From Oscillatoria sp. FACHB-1407 (GTDB lineage Bacteria; Cyanobacteriota; Cyanobacteriia; Elainellales; Elainellaceae), in contig NZ_JACJSA010000016.1 in assembly GCF_014697545.1 (NCBI RefSeq), forward strand, positions 1 through 64,000: DNA of 64,000 nt. The letters run 5' to 3'. The notes beneath the pieces were generated by a model. The model saw only the letters and a program-made list of their open reading frames with translations. It was not told the origin of the DNA and did not search any database. Positions 8,761-16,421 of this stretch are shown one piece after another. A program made the position numbers and the translations under genes. The stretch's first letter is position 1; each line of letters opens with the position of its first letter.

Positions 8761-10119
8761 ATGTCAAACGGTTTATTCAAACAAGCACTACAGGTGCTCA
8801 ACCGGGGATCGCGCCATCGTAGTTCTCAACGTGTGAACCACTGGTATAAGTGGTTAGCACCAGGGCTCCTGGTAAAACGCTGGTTATTGATCAGTGCAAC
8901 TGGAGTCATGTTGCTCGGCTTAGGCATCGCTATCTGGGCACGCCAGGCTCCCATTTTTCGGTTGGGGCAGTTCATTGGCGATGTTTTAGGAACGATTACA
9001 CGCATCGTTCCCAACTATATCAGTGGTCCCTTAGCGGTTGGATTGGGACTACTGCTTGTCTTCTGGGGGCAAACCCGTAGCCTGGGAGCTATCACTGAAG
9101 TGTTGATGCCCGAAGGGGATGAGGAACTGGTCGATCGCCTCTTGACGCATCGCCGTCTCAACCGGGGTCCCAAAATTGTTGTCCTGGGAGGGGGAACGGG
9201 CTTATCTACCCTCTTGCGTGGCTTGAAGCACTACAGCGCAAACATTACGGCGATCGTCACGGTGGCAGATGATGGGGGGTCATCGGGGCGATTGCGACGA
9301 GAAATTGGGGTGTTACCTCCGGGTGACATTCGCAACTGCTTAGCCGCTCTAGCCGATGAGGAGAAGTTACTGACAGAACTGTTTCAATATCGCTTTCGAG
9401 CAGGCAGTGGCTTGTCGGGGCATAGCTTTGGCAACTTGTTTCTCACGGTGATGAGTGAAGTCACGGGCGATTTAGAACGGGCGATCGCTGCTATTTCTAA
9501 AGTCTTGGCAGTCCGAGGGCAAGTTTTACCCGCCACCTTAAGCGACGTGCGCCTGTGGGCAGAGCTTGAGGATGGACGTTACATCGAAGGCGAGTCCAAC
9601 ATTACCGAGGCGGGCGGCAAAATCGTCAAAATCGGTTGCTTGCCCTCTGATCCACCAGCATTACCCAAAGCGATCCAGGCGATCGAGGAGGCAGACTATA
9701 TCATCATTGGACCGGGGTCGCTCTACACTAGCGTCATTCCAAACCTGCTGGTGCCGGAAATTCCAGCGGCGATCGCTAAGCGTGACGTACCCCGCATCTA
9801 CGTCTGCAATATCATGACCCAACACGGTGAAACCCAGGGTTATACCGTTTCCGACCACATTCGGGCGATTGATGCCGCTTGCGGGCTAAAACTGTTTGAT
9901 GCGGTGCTGGTGCAAAAGAAGACGCCTACGGCTCAGGCGTTGATTCGCTATGCCCAAGAAAATTCTCACCCCGTTTACTTTGACCGAGAAGCGGTGATGC
10001 AGTTGGGGCGGCGTGTTGTAGTGGCTAATGTGATGTCTGAAAACCCGACGACAGGGCAACTACGCCACAACTCTGACCAACTGGCACGGATTCTGATCCG
10101 CTGGTATAGCCGAAATTAA
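8761..10119 (+). CDS. yvcK: YvcK/CofD-like gluconeogenesis factor family protein with membrane anchor
   Basis: A 452-residue protein. Two hydrophobic segments (about 42-60 and 89-104) precede the cytoplasmic YvcK domain. That domain opens with [19 protein letters not shown] (from about 138) and carries [14 protein letters not shown] and GPGSLYTSV, the family's nucleotide-sugar and phosphate-binding motifs. YvcK proteins bind UDP-sugars and affect carbon metabolism and cell-wall synthesis in Firmicutes and actinobacteria; the cyanobacterial role is not established. The ATG at 8761 is chosen because [10 protein letters not shown] resembles the start of cyanobacterial homologues; in-frame ATGs at 8692 and 8701 would add a Cys-rich stretch of low plausibility. 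No Shine-Dalgarno precedes 8761. Confidence 0.88.
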   Translation: MSNGLFKQALQVLNRGSRHRSSQRVNHWYKWLAPGLLVKRWLLISATGVMLLGLGIAIWARQAPIFRLGQFIGDVLGTITRIVPNYISGPLAVGLGLLLVFWGQTRSLGAITEVLMPEGDEELVDRLLTHRRLNRGPKIVVLGGGTGLSTLLRGLKHYSANITAIVTVADDGGSSGRLRREIGVLPPGDIRNCLAALADEEKLLTELFQYRFRAGSGLSGHSFGNLFLTVMSEVTGDLERAIAAISKVLAVRGQVLPATLSDVRLWAELEDGRYIEGESNITEAGGKIVKIGCLPSDPPALPKAIQAIEEADYIIIGPGSLYTSVIPNLLVPEIPAAIAKRDVPRIYVCNIMTQHGETQGYTVSDHIRAIDAACGLKLFDAVLVQKKTPTAQALIRYAQENSHPVYFDREAVMQLGRRVVVANVMSENPTTGQLRHNSDQLARILIRWYSRN

Positions 10120-10214
10120 AGATCTAAATTTTATTTTGTTGGCGATCGCACCCTTGCGTGTTACCCTAGTAAAGGTCGAAAAAGTTGGACTCAAGCCAAC
10201 ACTGACTCTCACTC

Positions 10215-10285
10215 GCGGGTGTAGTTTAGTGGTAAAACTATAGCCTTCCAAGCTATTGATAGGGGTTCGATTCCCCTCACCCGCT
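10215..10285 (+). tRNA. trnG-UCC: tRNA-Gly (anticodon UCC)
   Basis: A complete cloverleaf of 71 nt can be folded. The 7-bp acceptor stem is GCGGGTG/CACCCGC, the D arm GTTT-AGTGGTA-AAAC, and the anticodon stem ATAGC/GCTAT with loop CTTCCAA (anticodon TCC). The T arm is AGGGG-TTCGATT-CCCCT and the discriminator base is U. The 3' CCA is not encoded. It decodes GGA (and GGG by wobble). It lies between yvcK and a coiled-coil gene on the same strand. Confidence 0.95.
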
Positions 10286-10384
10286 TATTCATAACTTCAA
10301 CATTATTGCGATCGAGATCACAGTTCCTCAAAGTCCGAAACTTTAGCCTGGATCGGTAATGATTCAGGTTTAGGGGAGATCTCA

Positions 10385-10984
10385 ATGAGACGGGCTGATC
10401 GGCATGATGATTCTTACGACAACTCCATCGCCAATCCGCGATCGCACCAAGCGGAACCTGTCACGACTCATGAACAGAAAGCCCTCTTGATGACCTTACG
10501 GGCACAACGAGATGAGGCGCAGCAGCAATACAAATCTACGCTGGTGCTCTATGAAGAAGCCCAATCGCAAGCCCAGTCTTATTTAGTTTTATACAACGAA
10601 GAGCAAGCCAAGAGCAGTGAACTGCTAGTAAAGTATGAGCAAGCTCAAGTAGAAACTCAGCATTACATCACGCTCTACAACGAATCGCAATCTCAGCTTA
10701 AGTTTGAGCGGCGATCGAAGGCAGGAATCAAGAGTTGGGAGACGCGCCGCAAACGGGAAAATGAGCGGCTCAAACAGGAGATTGGAGAGATGGCACTCCT
10801 GCTCAGGGATTCCTTAGAAAGGAAGGATGAAGCGATTAGTAATTTGGAATCCCTAGCTGATCGCATGGATCGCATTCAAAACCTGGTTGATTCTGTTGAA
10901 GACACCTCAGAGGGTAACCCCCTGGGGCTATTGCAAAAGCTCAAGCGGATCTGGCAAGCCGTGAAAGACATCCTTGCAGAATAG
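10385..10984 (+). CDS. Coiled-coil protein with 14-residue repeats, function unknown
   Basis: A 199-residue hydrophilic protein I cannot place in a named family. Residues 51-106 are four consecutive 14-residue repeats with an (L/I)xLY-x-E-x-Q pattern: 51-64, 65-78, 79-92 and 93-106. A weaker fifth copy lies at 37-50. Fourteen residues equal two heptads, so this is probably an extended coiled coil. A basic stretch with RRKRENERLKQE follows, then more charged helix and a short C-terminal amphipathic helix. The next coiled-coil gene starts 13 nt downstream, so the two are probably co-expressed and may interact (inference). No membrane segment or signal peptide is seen. Confidence 0.7.
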   Translation: MRRADRHDDSYDNSIANPRSHQAEPVTTHEQKALLMTLRAQRDEAQQQYKSTLVLYEEAQSQAQSYLVLYNEEQAKSSELLVKYEQAQVETQHYITLYNESQSQLKFERRSKAGIKSWETRRKRENERLKQEIGEMALLLRDSLERKDEAISNLESLADRMDRIQNLVDSVEDTSEGNPLGLLQKLKRIWQAVKDILAE

Positions 10985-10997
10985 GGAATGACACAGC

Positions 10998-11543
10998 ATG
11001 AGTGACGAACCGATTCCAACCATTCCCACGGCTCAAAAGCAGACCTTGGGCGATCGCATCCGGGGCATTGCCAATCAATTGAGGCAAGAAAATGATGTCC
11101 AGATCAAGGCAACCTCTCGGATTTTGGGAGCCGCCGCTCAAATCGCCCAAAACCACGATCGCCTGATTGATGAAGTGGTTGAGATGGTTGAAGAAGATCT
11201 AGACCAACAAGCCTCGATCGCTGCATTCGAGCCTTATACAGTCGAACGGCTCAAACAACAATTTCAGAAGGACTTTAAGGCAGCTAAAGCCCATTTTGGA
11301 GTCACAGCGAACGGTTGGGGAGCTTTGGTTTCTAAGCTGAATGAGCCAACTGAGAAAAGTTCTACAAAGGAAACTGCAAAAAGTTCTAAAAGAGGGTCTA
11401 CAACGAGTTCTGCTAAATCCTCTAAAACTCAAGATTCTACGACACAGCGATTAGAGGCGATCGAGCGAGATATCCAAACCATGCAGGGCGATATCAACCA
11501 AATTTTGAATCTGCTGAATCAAATTGTAGGGAAGTTACCGTAA
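10998..11543 (+). CDS. Hypothetical protein with Ser/Thr/Lys-rich linker and C-terminal coil
   Basis: A 181-residue protein with no recognised family. Residues 1 to about 110 look folded and helical (LGDRIRGIANQLRQEND, then repeated acidic helices). Residues about 117-148 are a low-complexity Ser/Thr/Lys linker. Residues about 149-180 form a short heptad-like helix (RLEAIERDIQTMQGDINQIL). It starts 13 nt after the 14-residue-repeat gene, so they form a likely two-gene unit. The layout of globular head, flexible linker and oligomerising tail suggests a scaffold or structural role, but that is inference. Confidence 0.65.
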   Translation: MSDEPIPTIPTAQKQTLGDRIRGIANQLRQENDVQIKATSRILGAAAQIAQNHDRLIDEVVEMVEEDLDQQASIAAFEPYTVERLKQQFQKDFKAAKAHFGVTANGWGALVSKLNEPTEKSSTKETAKSSKRGSTTSSAKSSKTQDSTTQRLEAIERDIQTMQGDINQILNLLNQIVGKLP

Positions 11544-11598
11544 GCGTTAGCGCGATCGCCTTACGATTGGATTCATCATCTCGTGTCAGGCTTCGACT

Positions 11599-12282
11599 AT
11601 GTCTGAAGAAACTCAGCGTAATCCAGATTCCTCCGTTACCGTCGTCATTTCTCGTCGGGTCAAACCGGGATGTGAAGCGGAGTTTGAAGCTTTTTTAACA
11701 GGAGTCATTGCAGCCTGTAGCCAGTTTCCGGGTTATTTGGGCAGCAATATCTTTCGCCCGGTGAGTGGAGATGACCCGGAGTATCGGGTGATCTTCAAGT
11801 TTGATCAACTCAGTCATCTGCGCCGATGGGAAGCCTCCGAGGAGCGGCAACATTGGTTTGCTCAAGCGGAACCGTTGACGGAAGCTCCACCGCAGATTCA
11901 GGTGTTAACGGGGTTAGAGACGTGGTTCACGCTGCCGGGGAAGCCTGCTATTACGCCACCTCCGCGTCACAAGATGGCATTAGTCACCTGGTTGGCGGTG
12001 TTCCCTTTGATCACGGTCATTTCTACCCTGCTGCAAGATTGGCTCGTGTCGTTGCCGTTGGTATTGCGGGTAATGGTTGTGACGGCGATCGCTGTTCCCA
12101 CGATGACCTATGGTCTGATGCCCCAGGTAACGCGATTGTTTGCAAATTGGCTCTATCCACCCCCTCAAGCTGAACCAGAGCTAGAAAATGATGCTCTTCC
12201 TGTCTTAGAAGCCAGCGCAACAGAACCTTTGCCCATGCTTCAACCTGTGCCAACTGAGTTGGAAGTCGAAGTGATGAATTGA
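11599..12282 (+). CDS. ABM (antibiotic biosynthesis monooxygenase)-domain protein with C-terminal membrane helices
   Basis: A 227-residue protein. The N-terminal half (about 12-105) is a dimeric alpha-beta-barrel ABM domain: VTVVISRRVKPGCEAEFEAF, then FPGYLGSNIFRP and RVIFKFDQLSHLRRWE. The C-terminal half has two hydrophobic segments (about 124-145 and 150-170) followed by a Pro/Glu-rich tail. The membrane-anchored ABM layout recurs in bacteria, but its reaction is unknown; ABM domains include haem-degrading and quinone-forming monooxygenases as well as non-enzymatic members. The gene lies 55 nt after the previous one on the same strand. Confidence 0.75.
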   Translation: MSEETQRNPDSSVTVVISRRVKPGCEAEFEAFLTGVIAACSQFPGYLGSNIFRPVSGDDPEYRVIFKFDQLSHLRRWEASEERQHWFAQAEPLTEAPPQIQVLTGLETWFTLPGKPAITPPPRHKMALVTWLAVFPLITVISTLLQDWLVSLPLVLRVMVVTAIAVPTMTYGLMPQVTRLFANWLYPPPQAEPELENDALPVLEASATEPLPMLQPVPTELEVEVMN

Positions 12283-12463
12283 TATGCGTATTTTTGGTCT
12301 TGGCTTCCGATAGTTCCTTAAATTCCTTCGGGCGAGGAAGCATTTCATACCGAATGTGATTGCGATCGCAATCCCTCTTATAGAGGTGAGTTTTGTGTGA
12401 GCCGCGATCGCCAAGAGTGATGGGTCATCCCGCTTAACCCATCCTGCATCTGCCATAAATACT

Positions 12464-12575
12464 GATACCAATTTGAATTGGCTTCGCTGCACATGATTCC
12501 GTAAGGGCGTTTCGCGAAACGCCCCTACCCAGTGATCTGCCACAATCAAACATTAAATCGGTATGAGTTGGTATC
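12464..12575. repeat. MITE-like palindromic element with terminal inverted repeats
   Basis: GATACCAA (12464-12471) and its exact inverse TTGGTATC (12568-12575) bound 112 bp. At its centre is a 28-bp near-perfect palindrome (12501-12528), GTAAGGGCGTTTCG followed by CGAAACGCCCCTAC, with one mismatch pair. Palindromes of this GGGGCGTTTCGCGAAACGCCCC type are common interspersed repeats in cyanobacterial genomes. No transposase is present. It fills most of the space between the ABM-domain gene and the RTX-repeat gene. No second copy was seen in the window. Confidence 0.6.
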
Positions 12576-12618
12576 CCCTTCCAAAGAAGCCCGAAGCTCG
12601 TTGATTTGGAGGATAGCC

Positions 12619-13596
12619 ATGACATTCAAAACCTGGAGTTTTGCGCAAGCCAATCATTCTACGACCCCAGCATCCACTCCGCCGCAAAATCTCACCCTAT
12701 CGTCTGATCCAATTTTGCCCATAGCTCCTGCTGATCCACCCCCACTCACTGGCTTCGTGCTATTGCCTGCTGCTCCTTCGTTTCAAGACTTGCTGCCTGT
12801 AGACCCTCCGGTTCATATTAACGGCACTGAGATGGGCGAGACACTAATTGGCAATGGATATAACAATCGAATTTTGGGTTGGGGTGGCGATGACATCATT
12901 AGCGGCAGGGGAGGAAATGATTGGCTGGATGGAGGAACAGGAAACGATTCCTTGAGAGGCGGAGATGGAGAAGATGAGCTATTTGGATGGCTTGGTCATG
13001 ACTATCTATTAGGGGGAGAGGGCAACGATGTTTTGCATGGTGAAGATGGTGATGATGGTTTAGAAGGCGATCGCGGCAATGACCTTTTGTATGGGGGAGA
13101 AGGGAATGACGATTTATTAGGAGGAGAGAATAACGATGTCTTGCATGGAGAGGATGGTAATGATGATTTAGAAGGTGATTACGGAGATGACCTGCTCTAT
13201 GGAGGTAGAGGTGCTGATGACTTGTATGGAAGGGTTGGAAATGACGTTTTGCAAGGCTATGGTTTTAGCGATGGTGAAATTGATGACCTAACTGGGGGAG
13301 GCGGAGTGGATACGTTTGTCCTGGGGGATGGTCAACGGTGTTTCTACATGGGAGAGGGGCATGCCGTGATTGAAGATTTTGCGTCGAGCTTCCATGGAGA
13401 TATTTTGCTGCTCAACGGTTACTCTCAGTATGAGATTAGATATCGCTATCATGAAGGTTCGGTGGGAGACTTCTTCAAAGACGGGGAGCTTTATAGCAAT
13501 GGCGATCTCATTGCGCTCTTTCCATATATGGAGGTTAACGCCTATTTGGGGTTAGGTAACTTCAGATATGTGTATTCCGGGTTTGATCAGGGCTAA
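12619..13596 (+). CDS. RTX (hemolysin-type calcium-binding repeat) protein, probably type I secreted
   Basis: A 325-residue acidic protein. After a Pro/Ser-rich N-terminal region (1 to about 70), residues about 80-210 contain at least a dozen nonapeptides of the GGxGxDxLx type, which bind Ca2+ in a parallel beta-roll. Two consecutive blocks of four nonapeptides are a 108-bp tandem duplication (13012-13119 and 13120-13227). The C-terminal part (VDTFVLGDG, then a DF...GDILLL segment and GDLIALF) resembles the end of RTX proteins secreted uncleaved by type I systems. No N-terminal signal peptide is seen and no T1SS genes are nearby. The start at 12619 is supported by GGAGGA at 12608-12613. Confidence 0.85.
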   Translation: MTFKTWSFAQANHSTTPASTPPQNLTLSSDPILPIAPADPPPLTGFVLLPAAPSFQDLLPVDPPVHINGTEMGETLIGNGYNNRILGWGGDDIISGRGGNDWLDGGTGNDSLRGGDGEDELFGWLGHDYLLGGEGNDVLHGEDGDDGLEGDRGNDLLYGGEGNDDLLGGENNDVLHGEDGNDDLEGDYGDDLLYGGRGADDLYGRVGNDVLQGYGFSDGEIDDLTGGGGVDTFVLGDGQRCFYMGEGHAVIEDFASSFHGDILLLNGYSQYEIRYRYHEGSVGDFFKDGELYSNGDLIALFPYMEVNAYLGLGNFRYVYSGFDQG

Positions 13597-13628
13597 ACCG
13601 AGATTGAGACTAAACAATATTTCACAGA

Positions 13629-15050
13629 ATGACTACTGAACTTGACTCGCCATCCTCGCATCGTGCATCTACCACAGCCAATATCCCCTCAAATGTCTGG
13701 CGTCAAGGGGAGTTGGTGGAATTGACCATTACTGACCTGAACCACGATGGAGCCGGAGTGGGGCGTCTGGAAGGGCGGGTGGTGTTTGTGCCCGAAACGG
13801 TGGTGGGCGATCGCCTCTTAGCGCGGTTGGTGCGGGTCAAGCCCAACTATAGCTATGGCAAATTACATGAATTAATCGAATCCTCGCCGCATCGAGTGCG
13901 CCCTAGTTGCATCGTGGCGGACAAGTGCGGTGGCTGTCAGTGGCAGCATATCGACTATGCCTTTCAGTTGGAGGCAAAGCGATCGCTGGTGATTCAAGAC
14001 TTAGAGCGCATTGGCGGCTTTGAGAACCCTCCTGTTGATCCAGTGTTGGCGGTTGGTGATGCGCTGCACTATCGCAACAAGGCGACCTATCCCCTGGCGC
14101 GATCGAACGCAGGACAGGTGCAGGCAGGCTACTACCAAAAAGGGAGCCATCACCTGATTAATTTGAATCAGTGCCCAATCCAAGATGAGCGGTTGAATCC
14201 TCTGTTGACGGAGGTGAAGCAAGATATACAGCGTCGTGGTTGGAGCATCTACAACGAAGAGCAACATCGGGGTAAGTTGCGCCATCTAGGGTTACGAATC
14301 GGGCGACGCACAGGGGAAATGTTGCTGACACTGGTGACAACCGATGCGGGACTAGTGGGCTTAGAGGAACAAGCCCAGGAATGGCTCGATCGCTATCCTG
14401 GTTTGGTGGGGGTGCTGGTTAACCTCAACCCCGATCGCACCAACGCCATTTTTGGCAGTGAGACTCGCCTGATTGCCGGACGACCCCACCTCGAAGAAGA
14501 GTTTGCCGGAATCCTATTTCACATTCGTCCAGAGACTTTCTTTCAGGTCAATACCGAGCAAGCTGAAGCTTTGTTGGAGGCGATCGCTCAAGAATTAGTT
14601 CTCCAGACCGATCAGGTGCTAGTAGACGCTTACTGCGGCATTGGCACTATGACTCTGTCTTTGGCGCGACAGGTCAAGCAGGCGATCGGCGTGGAAGTGC
14701 AAGCGGAAGCCGTTGAACAAGCCGCGTTGAACGCTGCATTGAATGGGTTAACCAACGTCACTTTCCAACAGGGAACTGTGGAAGAGGTGTTGCCCCGACT
14801 CGGCGTACAGCCTGATGTAGTTCTCATCGACCCACCGCGCAAAGGGTGCGATCGCGCTGTCATCGATGCTTTGTTAGCTCTCCAGCCCAGACGCATTGCT
14901 TATGTCAGTTGCAATCCCTCAACGTTGGCGCGTGATCTGAAACTGCTCTGCCAGTCCGGAGCTTATCAGTTGACCCGGGTTCAACCTGCCGATTTCTTTC
15001 CCCAAACGGCTCATGTGGAGTGTGCCGCGTTTTTACATCGGGTGATGTGA
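13629..15050 (+). CDS. rlmD: 23S rRNA (uracil-C5)-methyltransferase, RlmD/RumA family
   Basis: A 473-residue enzyme that methylates C5 of a uridine in 23S rRNA (U1939 in E. coli). A TRAM RNA-binding domain (about 25-85) is followed by an iron-sulfur cluster motif with Cys94, Cys100 and Cys103 plus Cys182. The SAM fold carries VDAYCGIGTMTL (332-343) and DPPRKGCD (401-408). The catalytic cysteine is Cys428 in YVSCNPSTLARDL. All key residues are present. Some cyanobacterial members could act on U747 or tRNA, so the exact site is inferred. Confidence 0.9.
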   Translation: MTTELDSPSSHRASTTANIPSNVWRQGELVELTITDLNHDGAGVGRLEGRVVFVPETVVGDRLLARLVRVKPNYSYGKLHELIESSPHRVRPSCIVADKCGGCQWQHIDYAFQLEAKRSLVIQDLERIGGFENPPVDPVLAVGDALHYRNKATYPLARSNAGQVQAGYYQKGSHHLINLNQCPIQDERLNPLLTEVKQDIQRRGWSIYNEEQHRGKLRHLGLRIGRRTGEMLLTLVTTDAGLVGLEEQAQEWLDRYPGLVGVLVNLNPDRTNAIFGSETRLIAGRPHLEEEFAGILFHIRPETFFQVNTEQAEALLEAIAQELVLQTDQVLVDAYCGIGTMTLSLARQVKQAIGVEVQAEAVEQAALNAALNGLTNVTFQQGTVEEVLPRLGVQPDVVLIDPPRKGCDRAVIDALLALQPRRIAYVSCNPSTLARDLKLLCQSGAYQLTRVQPADFFPQTAHVECAAFLHRVM

Positions 15051-15103
15051 ATCGGGCGAGGAAGGTCAGATCAATGGCTGGTTCATCGTCAGTTGCCAAT
15101 CGA

Positions 15104-15173
15104 CCATGGCTTGGGCATTGACTATTGACCATTGACCCCTGACCATTGACTATTGACCATTGCCAATCAACCC
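15104..15173. repeat. Short tandem repeat, TGACTATTGACCAT type
   Basis: Between rlmD and lpxD, short units of the form ATTGAC, CATTGAC and CTATTGACC recur about six times and run to within a few bases of the lpxD ATG. This is a cyanobacterial short tandemly repeated repetitive sequence. A related but degenerate block with GGTCAATGGT and CTAATTACTAATG units lies at 44236-44330. The repeat displaces any ribosome binding site for lpxD. Confidence 0.7.
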
Positions 15174-16250
15174 ATGAAATTTAGCGAACTCGTAACCACG
15201 TTAGAGGCAACTACCGAGGGATTGAACCATTCTGCTGCTCAAAATCCTGAGATAACTGGAGTAGCAGCGATCGACGAGGCTCCTTCAGGAACGCTCAGCT
15301 ATGTGGAAGGGGAAAAGTACGCGGGCTACATTAGCCAGACGGGGGCGAGTGCGCTGATTTTGCCACCGAATGCAGCGTGGCATCAGCAGGCGAGCGATCG
15401 CAACATCGCCTGGATCAGCACCAGCAATCCCCGGTTGTTGTTTGCCAAGGCGATCGCCCTATTTTACCAACCCTTTCGTCCACAGCCTGAGATTCATCCA
15501 ACAGCGGTGATTCATCCCTCAGCGAAAGTGGGGCAACGAGTGGCGATCGGGGCGCATGTGGTAATTCAACCTGGGGTAACGATTGGCGATGACGTCTGCA
15601 TTCACCCCAATGTCGTGATTTACCCAGACGTGCAAATTGGCGATCGCACCGTTCTCCATGCCAATTGTGTGATTCATGAGCGATCGCTCATTGGGGCAGA
15701 TTGTGTGATTCACAGTGGAGCGGCGATCGGAGCTGAAGGGTTTGGCTTTGTCCCCATCCCCGAAGGGTGGCAAAAAATTGAGCAGTCCGGTTATGTAGTG
15801 TTGGAGGACGGAGTCGAAGTGGGTTGTCACTCAGCGGTCGATCGCCCTGCCGTTGGGGAAACTCGCGTGCGGCGCAACACCAAACTCGACAACATGGTGC
15901 ATGTGGCTCATGGCTGTCAAATTGGCGAGAACTGTGCTCTAGCTGCCCAAGTCGGTCTTGCTGGAGGGGTTGTCGTGGGCAACCGAGTCATTTTAGGGGG
16001 GCAGGTCGGCGTTTCCAACCAGGCTCGTATCGGCGATGGAGCACAAGCCGGAGCCAAAGCAGGCATCCACAGCAGTGTTCAACCGGGCGAAATCGTTATG
16101 GGCATTCCCGCTGTGCCCTACAAGTTGTTCCTCAAAGGCTCCGCTATCTACAACCGTTTACCGGAGATGTATCAATCCCTGCGGCAAATTCAAAAACGGT
16201 TAGGAGGAGAGAAGAAGGAAAAAGAAGAAAGGATAAACGATGAAGGCTGA
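15174..16250 (+). CDS. lpxD: UDP-3-O-(acyl)glucosamine N-acyltransferase
   Basis: A 358-residue left-handed beta-helix acyltransferase that adds the second acyl chain in lipid A synthesis. The N-terminal uridine-binding domain (1 to about 100) precedes hexapeptide repeats (about 108-320), with ISQTGASALILPP and HPTAVIHPSAKVG as landmarks. The likely catalytic base is His246 in HVAHGCQIGEN. The ATG at 15174 gives the usual MKFSEL-type start. The last dozen residues (GGEKKEKEERINDEG) are coded by a purine-rich low-complexity run and look like an extension into repeat DNA. It converges on the GT39 gene across an inverted repeat. Confidence 0.88.
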   Translation: MKFSELVTTLEATTEGLNHSAAQNPEITGVAAIDEAPSGTLSYVEGEKYAGYISQTGASALILPPNAAWHQQASDRNIAWISTSNPRLLFAKAIALFYQPFRPQPEIHPTAVIHPSAKVGQRVAIGAHVVIQPGVTIGDDVCIHPNVVIYPDVQIGDRTVLHANCVIHERSLIGADCVIHSGAAIGAEGFGFVPIPEGWQKIEQSGYVVLEDGVEVGCHSAVDRPAVGETRVRRNTKLDNMVHVAHGCQIGENCALAAQVGLAGGVVVGNRVILGGQVGVSNQARIGDGAQAGAKAGIHSSVQPGEIVMGIPAVPYKLFLKGSAIYNRLPEMYQSLRQIQKRLGGEKKEKEERINDEG

Positions 16251-16421
16251 AGGATAAAAAATGGAGAGGCGCGATTTATCGGTCTGGTAAAAAAAGACAA
16301 ACGATAAGAGATAAAAGGCAAAGGAAAATGGTGTAGAGGCGCAGCATTCGGTAAAAAGATTTTGAGACAAGCCGATCGCTGATGAGCCGAATGCTACGCC
16401 CTCATATTGGATAGTTGAGAT
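16251..16421. repeat. Low-complexity and inverted repeat between convergent lpxD and GT39 genes
   Basis: The left part holds AAGGATAAA-type purine units that begin inside the lpxD 3' end. AGGCGCAGCATTCGG (16337-16351) and CCGAATGCTACGCCCT (16387-16402) form an imperfect inverted repeat with one bulge and one mismatch around a 35-nt loop. It may act as a two-way transcription stop. No ORF is present. Confidence 0.55.

Noticed and set aside
12464-12575. Possible insertion sequence
   Set aside because: Only 112 bp with no transposase; treated as a MITE-like repeat.
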